A stretch of 5,927 nt of DNA from Clostridiales bacterium. Lineage in GTDB: Bacteria; Bacillota; Clostridia; Tissierellales; Sedimentibacteraceae. Of this stretch, positions 1 through 4,711 are shown in pieces. The notes beneath the pieces are model-generated. The model had not been told where the DNA came from, did not search any database, and worked only from the letters and a program-made list of their open reading frames with translations. The number at the start of each line of letters is the position of its first letter. Positions within the stretch are counted from its first letter, which is position 1. The stretch lies in NCBI GenBank assembly GCA_003487955.1, contig DNNJ01000199.1, forward strand, positions 8,793 through 14,719, given 5' to 3'. The position numbers were made by a program, and so were the translations under genes.

Positions 1-1
1 T

Positions 2-2257
2 GAAGGTGTAAAATTCAAGCAAAAACAAACAGCCCAAGCACTTTCAATAATTATTGAAAAAGGCTCACCTCCCTTGGGAGGTATTTCTGATATAAAAGAA
101 TATGTGAAAAGAGGAGCTGTAGGAGGAATTATATCCCTGTGCGGACTTTTGAACTGTGCTGATACATTAAGAGCGGCAAGACTTTTAAAAAACTACGTTC
201 TTCTTAATAATGAAGACAGAGATTATGAGCTATTGGAAGAGCTGTGTGAAAACATACATACAAACAAGGATATTGAAGAAAGAATATATTCGGTTATTAT
301 CAGTGAAGAAGAAATAGCAGATGATGCAAGCTCAGAGCTTAAACGTATAAGAAGAGAAATTCAAATAAAAAACAATTCCATAAAAAATAAAATTAATTCA
401 ATAGTAAGCTCTTCTTCCATGCAGAAATACTTGCAGGAGGCAATAGTTACCATGCGCAATGACAGATATGTAATTCCTGTCAGGAAAGAATACAGAAGCA
501 TGGTTAAAGGCATTATTCATGACCAGTCTGCAACAGGCTCCACGCTTTTTATCGAGCCTATGGCTGTTGTTGAAATGACCAATGATATTGCCAATTTAAA
601 AATCGAAGAAAAAAAGGAAATTGAGCGTATTTTATTAGAACTTAGTATGATGGTTGGCGATACAAGCGAGGAAATGCTCAACAACCAGGAAATTTTAAAA
701 GAGCTTGATTTTATTTTTGCCAAGGGCAAGTATGCCATCAGTATAAACGGAATTGAGCCTAAGGTAAATGATAGAGGATACATAAGGATTAAAAAAGGAA
801 GACATCCTCTTATAGACCCGGAGTTGGTAGTGCCGATTGATGCAGTCTTAGGTGACGAATATACAACACTTATAATAACAGGACCTAATACAGGGGGAAA
901 AACCGTTTCATTAAAAACTTTAGGACTTTTCACCCTTATGGGAATGGCAGGACTTCATCTTCCTGCGGAGTACGGCACGGAAATATCCGTTTTCAGCGCA
1001 GTTTATGCCGATATAGGCGATGAGCAAAGTATAGAGCAAAGCTTGAGTACATTTTCCTCTCACATGACAAATATTGTAAAAATAATGAAAGAGGTTGATG
1101 AAAGGTCATTTGTGCTTTTCGATGAGCTTGGTGCCGGAACAGACCCTACTGAAGGTGCAGCATTAGCAATTGCAATACTAGACACTCTTCATGAAAGAAA
1201 GATTCTGACTGCTGCAACAACACATTACTCGGAGCTTAAATTATACGCCCTTACAACAGAAGGAGTAATAAACGGAAGTGTTGAATTTGATGTTGAGACA
1301 TTAAGTCCCACTTACAAGCTTCTTATAGGAGTACCCGGTAAATCCAATGCCTTTGAAATATCAAGGAAGTTAGGACTTCAACAAGAAACAATTGAAAAGG
1401 CGAAGCAAAACATAGAAACCGATAAAATTGAATTTGAAGATGCCTTAAAGCAAATTGAAGAAAACCGAATTTATATCGAGGAGAAGAAACAGGAAATTAA
1501 CCGCCTTGAATCAGAAAGCAGGAAAAAACACAGCGACTTTTTATCAAAAGAGAGAAGCTCTCTTGAAAAAAGCGAGAAGCTCATAGATGAAGCTAATTAT
1601 GAAGCAAGAAAAATAGTTGAGAATGCTAAGAAAGAGGCTTCTGAAATCATCAAGGAATTAAGAAAATTAAACCTTGAAATGGATAAGGATAAAAATCGTC
1701 GTGTAAACGAATTAAGACAGTCATTAAGCGATAAAACAAAGGAGCTTTCAGAAAATATTTATACTGACCAAATTGAGGAGGAGGATACATATGATACAGA
1801 GTCACCTTTAAAAACAGGTGATACGGTCATTGTAAGAAGTTTAAATCAAAAGGGAGCTATTATTTCTGATGTAGATGATTCTCAAACTGTGATGGTTCAA
1901 ATAGGACTCATTAAAACAAAGGTCAAAAAATCAGACTTGGTAAAAATTAAATCTGATGAAGAAGTAAAACAGAAAAACAGCACATCTCGGATGGTCAAAT
2001 TAAGAACTTCGTCAATTAGTCCTAAAATTGACCTGAGAGGATACAATCTTGATGAAGCGTTGTTGGAGCTCGACAAATATTTGGATGATGCCTTTATGTC
2101 TAATTTAAACGAAGTACAAGTAATACACGGAAAAGGTACGGGAGTCCTTCGTGAAGGAGTAACACAATTCTTAAAAGGCCACAAACACGTTAAAGAGTCG
2201 AGGCTCGGGACCTTTAATGAAGGCGGCGACGGCGTAACAATAGTAAAATTCAAATGA
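2..2257 (+). CDS. mutS2: Endonuclease/ATPase MutS2, 5'-truncated by window edge
   Basis: MutS2 is a cytoplasmic dimeric ATPase of the MutS superfamily with a C-terminal Smr nuclease-like domain; in different bacteria it is linked to suppressing recombination or to sensing and rescuing collided ribosomes. The reading frame is open from base 2, so the ATG at 74 is internal. 751 codons are visible, and by my recollection of the Bacillus protein about 40 N-terminal residues are missing. In order: MutS-type core and clamp region; Walker A GPNTGGKT (881-904); the MutS-family signature ADIGDEQSIEQSLSTFSSHM just after it; Walker B VLFDELGAGTDP (Asp-Glu at 1121-1126); ATTHYSELK switch region; a long Lys/Glu-rich coiled coil (about 1410-1760); a KOW-like beta segment (about 1807-1940); and an Smr domain with DLRG (2030-2041) and HGKGTG (2126-2143). 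All ATPase and Smr motifs are intact, so it is probably functional. It lacks the mismatch-recognition domain of MutS1. Its promoter lies outside the window. Confidence 0.97.
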   Translation, partial: EGVKFKQKQTAQALSIIIEKGSPPLGGISDIKEYVKRGAVGGIISLCGLLNCADTLRAARLLKNYVLLNNEDRDYELLEELCENIHTNKDIEERIYSVIISEEEIADDASSELKRIRREIQIKNNSIKNKINSIVSSSSMQKYLQEAIVTMRNDRYVIPVRKEYRSMVKGIIHDQSATGSTLFIEPMAVVEMTNDIANLKIEEKKEIERILLELSMMVGDTSEEMLNNQEILKELDFIFAKGKYAISINGIEPKVNDRGYIRIKKGRHPLIDPELVVPIDAVLGDEYTTLIITGPNTGGKTVSLKTLGLFTLMGMAGLHLPAEYGTEISVFSAVYADIGDEQSIEQSLSTFSSHMTNIVKIMKEVDERSFVLFDELGAGTDPTEGAALAIAILDTLHERKILTAATTHYSELKLYALTTEGVINGSVEFDVETLSPTYKLLIGVPGKSNAFEISRKLGLQQETIEKAKQNIETDKIEFEDALKQIEENRIYIEEKKQEINRLESESRKKHSDFLSKERSSLEKSEKLIDEANYEARKIVENAKKEASEIIKELRKLNLEMDKDKNRRVNELRQSLSDKTKELSENIYTDQIEEEDTYDTESPLKTGDTVIVRSLNQKGAIISDVDDSQTVMVQIGLIKTKVKKSDLVKIKSDEEVKQKNSTSRMVKLRTSSISPKIDLRGYNLDEALLELDKYLDDAFMSNLNEVQVIHGKGTGVLREGVTQFLKGHKHVKESRLGTFNEGGDGVTIVKFK

Positions 2258-2260
2258 CGA

Positions 2261-2313
2261 GGTGACGGAGGAACTGTCACAAAATGCAGGGACGGCCTGT
2301 GACCGCACAAAGG
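2261..2313. repeat. Small REP-like block of inverted repeats
   Basis: This short segment is visibly richer in G/C than its surroundings. GTGACGGAGGAACTGTCAC (2262-2280) folds as a 7-bp stem with one G-T pair and an AGGAA loop. Next to it, CAGG-GACGG-CCTG (2287-2299) forms a second small stem. A third copy of the pentamer (GTGAC at 2299-2303) could pair with GTCAC at 2276-2280 instead, so the two folds compete. The wording (GGTGACGGAGGAAC, GGGACGG, ACAAAGGG) resembles degenerate palindromic elements that I associate with REP-associated tyrosine transposases in Firmicutes. That link is from memory and cannot be confirmed here, and no transposase gene is present. There is no T-run after either stem, so it is not an evident intrinsic terminator for mutS2. 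Confidence 0.45.
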
Positions 2314-2320
2314 GTAAATT

Positions 2321-2503
2321 ATGGATGTGAAAAGCAAATGCAGTAAAAAGGCAATAATTAAATATACCGGAGCTTTCATTGCATGGGTTATAGGTTCGGG
2401 ATTTGCAACGGGGCAGGAAGCATTGCAGTTCTTTTCAAGCTACGGATATTTGAGTTATGGAGTTCTTTTAATTAATTTCAATTATGTTCAACATAGCAGG
2501 TGA
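2321..2503 (+). pseudogene. YkvI-family membrane protein, N-terminal remnant
   Basis: The 60-codon frame starts at an ATG with a weak AAGGG site 7-8 bases upstream. Residues 11-50 match the start of the YkvI (COG3949) multi-pass membrane protein family: a hydrophobic first helix containing VIGSGFATGQEALQFF, with the small-residue G-x-GFA-x-GxE pattern typical of these putative transporters, then SYGYLSYGVLLIN entering a second helix. Family members are roughly 350 residues long, so only about one seventh is present. After LLINF the frame reads NYVQHSR and stops. The alternative frame around 2472-2540 reads a more membrane-like SIMFNIAGEFYHLYF, which suggests a frameshift near 2470-2483 before the gene was lost altogether. 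Nothing resembling the rest of the protein is found before or after phzF. A functional 60-residue peptide is possible but less likely. The substrate of the family is not established. Confidence 0.65.
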
Positions 2504-2536
2504 ATTTTATCATTTATATTTTAAAAATTTAAAAAA

Positions 2537-2542
2537 AGGAAG
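2537..2542 (+). promoter_or_regulatory. Ribosome binding site of the phzF-like gene
   Basis: AGGAAG sits 8 bases before the ATG at 2551, inside an A-rich run. It supports this ATG as the start and shows that the gene does not need to be translated from the ykvI remnant upstream. Confidence 0.7.
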
Positions 2543-2550
2543 TGTAAAAG

Positions 2551-3330
2551 ATGAGACAATATGTTGTTGATGCATTCGCAGAAAGGGTTTTTGAAGGAAA
2601 TCCTGCGGCAGTTTGTATTTTGGATGAGTGGCTGCCGGATGATGTTATGCTTAATATTGCAAGAGAAAATAACTTGGCTGATACGGCCTTTGTGGTCAAG
2701 GAAGGATCAAATTACAAGTTAAGATGGGTTACTCCGGGCGGTGAGATTGATTTGTGCGGGCATGCAACCCTTGCAGCGGGATACATTATTACGAGGTTTA
2801 TTGATCCTGAATTATCAGAAGTTACATTCTCCACAAAAAGCAGCGGATTATTGAAAGTTGCAAAAAAAGGCGAACTTTATGAAATGGATTTTCCGGCTTA
2901 CCAATTAAAAAAGGTGGAGGTTACAGATGCTATGACGGAGGCTATCGGTGTTAAACCCATAGAAGCATATATGGGGAGAGATTTGCTCTGCATATTGGGC
3001 TCAAAGGATGAAGTTCGAAATTTAAACCCGAACTTGGAAAAGATGAAATTACTTGATGGATTACTTTTTCATGTTACAGCCAAAGGAAGTGAATTTGACT
3101 GTGTGTCAAGATCTTTTGTACCTAAACTCAGCGGCACAGAGGACCCTGTATGCGGTTCAGGTCATTGCCATATAATTCCTTATTGGGCTGAAAAATTAAG
3201 AAAAAACAGCTTGATTGCTTATCAGGCATCTCAGAGAGGCGGCACACTATATTGCAAATATTTAGGTGACAGGGTGATAATGGGCGGCAAATTAGCCTTA
3301 TTTTCAACTGCAGACATAAACATATCTTAG
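2551..3330 (+). CDS. PhzF-family isomerase/epimerase-like protein
   Basis: This 259-residue protein has the PhzF two-lobed fold, which is related to diaminopimelate epimerase. It starts with YVVDAFAERVFEGNPAAV, the classic PhzF opening. Next come ARENNLADTAFV (residues 37-48), DLCGHATLA (C69, H71) and, in the second lobe, EDPVCGSGH (D198, C201, S203). By alignment from memory to Pseudomonas PhzF, H71, D198 and S203 fall on active-site positions His74, Asp208 and Ser213, but the catalytic Glu45 is Asp44 here. The start ATG is well supported by AGGAAG at 2537-2542, 8 bases upstream. The length is slightly under the ~280 typical of phenazine-pathway PhzF. No other phenazine gene is nearby, so it belongs to the broad PhzF-like group whose substrates are mostly unknown and should not be called a phenazine enzyme. 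It follows the ykvI remnant by 47 bases and has no obvious promoter of its own. Confidence 0.93.
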   Translation: MRQYVVDAFAERVFEGNPAAVCILDEWLPDDVMLNIARENNLADTAFVVKEGSNYKLRWVTPGGEIDLCGHATLAAGYIITRFIDPELSEVTFSTKSSGLLKVAKKGELYEMDFPAYQLKKVEVTDAMTEAIGVKPIEAYMGRDLLCILGSKDEVRNLNPNLEKMKLLDGLLFHVTAKGSEFDCVSRSFVPKLSGTEDPVCGSGHCHIIPYWAEKLRKNSLIAYQASQRGGTLYCKYLGDRVIMGGKLALFSTADINIS

Positions 3331-3369
3331 TCTTAATTTGGATAATAATTAATTCTTTAAAGTTTTTCA

Positions 3370-3398
3370 TTTACATATATTAAATATTATATTAAAAT
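3370..3398 (+). promoter_or_regulatory. Possible vegetative promoter of the acetyltransferase gene
   Basis: TTTACA (3370-3375), a 17-base spacer and TAAAAT (3393-3398) each differ from the sigma-A consensus by one base. The start of transcription would lie near 3405, giving a leader of about 40 bases to the ATG at 3444. The whole 113-base gap between the phzF-like gene and this gene is extremely A/T-rich, so a match of this quality could arise by chance. No convincing terminator for the gene upstream is seen in the gap. Confidence 0.4.
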
Positions 3399-3443
3399 AA
3401 AAAAAACATAAAATAATAATATTGCATTATATTTGGAGTGTTT

Positions 3444-4523
3444 ATGGAAAGAGAAATAGTAAGACTGGACATGGATAGAGATTTTGCGTCATTTGAAGAA
3501 TTGTCGATAATCTCTTTCGGTGAAGCAACCAACTCAAAAAAGGAAATGTATGAATGGCTTTTTGACAAGAACCCTTACAATAAATCAGGGAATATGATGT
3601 ATTTATTAAAGGAAGGGGATAAGGTTATAGGTTGTGACGGATTGCTGCCAAACGAGCTTTATGTTAACGGAAAAACTTTGTTAACTGCTCATTCGGTTAA
3701 ATCCATGACCCATCCTGATTACAAAAGACAGGGTATTTTCAGAAAAATGACAGAAAACTCCTGTGAGAGGGGAAAGCAAGATGGCGTGGATGTGGTAATA
3801 GGTTTGGCAAACGACCAATCTTATGCTGCATATCAAAGATTCGGCTGGCCTACACTTTTTGAAAAAGAAGTATATGTAAAGCCTATACTTATTAATAACA
3901 TTCTTAAACGAAGAATTAAGATAGGATTCTTGGCGGAAATGGTCAATTCCATCTATGCTGCATATATGAAGAATAAACTGAAAAGGCAGATGGATAAAGA
4001 AATAAAATTTGAAATACTTAACAGGGTTCCTGAAGAAGTTCAAATATGCTGGGATAAATACAAATCAAAATATAATGTTCTTTTGGCAAGAGATTATAAA
4101 TACTTAAATTACAGATATAATGAGAGGCCGGATATTAATTATGTAACTGTTCTTGCAAAGCTTAACGAAGAGATTATCGGCTTTGCGATACTTCATAATG
4201 CAGTTGCAAACGGCTCTAAAATGACATCTGCGGTTGAATTTTTTACAGACCCTGCAAATGAAAGATACATAAAGACACTATCAAACGGCATAGCAAAATA
4301 TTGCTATGACAACGGGCTTGAATATGCTGTTATAGGAACAGGCCTTTTCGGTGAATACAGAAATGTTCTTTTAAAGAATGGATTCATGGTAACGAGAAAG
4401 CCTCCAAAAAATAATATGATGATTGCTCATATTCTATCTGAAAAAGTGACCATAGATGAAATAACAGGTCATGAAAAGTGGCATATAACCCAGGGAGATG
4501 GTGAAACCGAGCTTGACTTATAA
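3444..4523 (+). CDS. Two-domain GNAT-family acetyltransferase
   Basis: This is a 359-residue cytoplasmic protein with no signal peptide or membrane segment. The ATG at 3444 is chosen over the in-frame GTG at 3438 because GGAG (3435-3438) is spaced 5 bases from the ATG and overlaps the GTG. The first half is an N-acetyltransferase fold. It has a beta strand ending SVKSMTHPDYKRQGIF (H90 to F99; the acetyl-CoA pyrophosphate loop is R95-Q96-G97-I98-F99) and then the motif-B segment N123...Y130-QRFGWP. The second half has RDYKYLNYRYNERP (216-229), then YVTVLAK and EEIIGFAIL, a degenerate second GNAT-like lobe known from proteins near cell-surface polysaccharide genes. The C-terminus WHITQGDGETELDL resembles the W-x-x-x-x-GD-x-(D/E) tail of that group. 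The acceptor substrate cannot be told from sequence, and no polysaccharide gene is nearby. It appears to be transcribed alone, 113 bases after the phzF-like gene and 188 bases before argS. Confidence 0.85.
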   Translation: MEREIVRLDMDRDFASFEELSIISFGEATNSKKEMYEWLFDKNPYNKSGNMMYLLKEGDKVIGCDGLLPNELYVNGKTLLTAHSVKSMTHPDYKRQGIFRKMTENSCERGKQDGVDVVIGLANDQSYAAYQRFGWPTLFEKEVYVKPILINNILKRRIKIGFLAEMVNSIYAAYMKNKLKRQMDKEIKFEILNRVPEEVQICWDKYKSKYNVLLARDYKYLNYRYNERPDINYVTVLAKLNEEIIGFAILHNAVANGSKMTSAVEFFTDPANERYIKTLSNGIAKYCYDNGLEYAVIGTGLFGEYRNVLLKNGFMVTRKPPKNNMMIAHILSEKVTIDEITGHEKWHITQGDGETELDL

Positions 4524-4600
4524 CGAGCCAGAAGGCTATAACCCCCCCGCCTAGTTGAATGCTGTGTTGAAATTGTGGCAATTTCTGCCGTTGTTTTAAG
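4524..4600. other. Spacer after the acetyltransferase gene: C7 run and palindrome
   Basis: This stretch has no gene. It holds a 4-bp stem AGCC-AGAA-GGCT (4526-4537) directly after the stop codon and then a run of seven C (4542-4548), striking in such A/T-rich DNA. A perfect 7-bp inverted repeat follows, GAAATTG-TGG-CAATTTC (4569-4585). An overlapping alternative stem, GGCA-ATTTC-TGCC (4577-4589), is followed by GTTGTTTT and might act as a weak intrinsic terminator. Alternatively, the palindrome, which ends 15 bases before the argS -35 box, might be a protein-binding site. The sequence alone does not decide between these. Confidence 0.4.
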
Positions 4601-4635
4601 TTGACACTTTAAAAACGCTGTGTTATTATTGTGAC
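4561..4635 (+). repeat. Imperfect 19-bp direct repeat flanking the argS promoter
   Basis: GCTGTGTTNNNATTGTGNC occurs at 4561-4579 and again at 4617-4635, identical at 15 of 19 positions and offset by 56 bases. The first copy overlaps the palindrome upstream of the promoter and the second spans the -10 box, so a bound regulator could block transcription. ATTGTGG occurs again at 4697-4703 just before the argS ribosome binding site. The arrangement may also be chance or a small old duplication. Confidence 0.35.
4601..4629 (+). promoter_or_regulatory. Strong sigma-A-type promoter of argS
   Basis: The -35 box is the perfect consensus TTGACA (4601-4606), the spacer is exactly 17 bases, and the -10 box is TATTAT (4624-4629), one base from consensus. 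Transcription would begin near 4634-4637 and give a leader of about 75 bases. This is the clearest promoter in the window and indicates that argS is expressed independently of the accessory genes upstream. Confidence 0.8.
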
Positions 4636-4651
4636 TACAAAAAGATTCTGA

Positions 4652-4675
4652 GTCCGCCCAATTGTTGAGGCGGAT
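4652..4675 (+). promoter_or_regulatory. Hairpin in the argS leader RNA
   Basis: GTCCGCC (4652-4658) pairs with GGCGGAT (4669-4675), giving six Watson-Crick pairs plus one G-T pair around a 10-base loop that contains the palindrome CAATTG. It lies between the predicted transcription start and the ribosome binding site at 4702. The sequence after it is T-rich (GGAATTTTATTATATATT) but has no clean T-run, so it is a poor terminator. It might stabilise the transcript or act as an attenuator or protein-binding element. The leader is too short, and lacks the AGGGTGG motif, for a T-box. Confidence 0.5.
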
Positions 4676-4701
4676 GGAATTTTATTATATATTGGAATTG
4701 T

Positions 4702-4708
4702 GGAGGAG
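4702..4708 (+). promoter_or_regulatory. Ribosome binding site of argS
   Basis: GGAGGAG, with the GGAGG core ending 5 bases before the ATG at 4712, is a strong Shine-Dalgarno site and fixes the start of argS. Confidence 0.85.
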
Positions 4709-4711
4709 AGT

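Noticed and set aside
517..933. 138-codon reverse-strand frame inside mutS2
   Set aside because: It lies opposite strongly conserved MutS2 coding sequence including the Walker A region, and its translation matches no family I know.
2262..2280. Hairpin after mutS2 as an intrinsic terminator
   Set aside because: The stem is followed by AAAATGCAGG rather than a run of T, so it lacks the second half of a terminator.
1897..2379. 160-codon reverse-strand frame across the mutS2 end and ykvI start
   Set aside because: It is a shadow of the Smr domain, the repeat block and the ykvI start. Its composition is rich in Ser and Pro as expected of a mirrored frame, and it has no recognisable domain.
2551..3330. 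Phenazine biosynthesis role for the phzF-like gene
   Set aside because: No other phz gene is present, and the active-site details differ from true phenazine PhzF, so only the family can be named.
3333..3360. Terminator after the phzF-like gene (TTAATT...AATTAA, CTTTAAAG)
   Set aside because: The pairings are short, purely A/T and have no following T-run. Such matches are expected by chance in this A/T-rich spacer.
3438..3443. GTG at 3438 as start of the acetyltransferase
   Set aside because: It overlaps the GGAG ribosome binding site that is correctly spaced for the ATG at 3444.
3128..4043. Reverse-strand frames opposite the phzF-like and acetyltransferase genes
   Set aside because: They lie within or mostly opposite well-supported forward genes and show no recognisable motifs.
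4636..4711. T-box riboswitch upstream of argS
   Set aside because: The leader is only about 75 bases, lacks the AGGGTGG-type antiterminator sequence and has no terminator.
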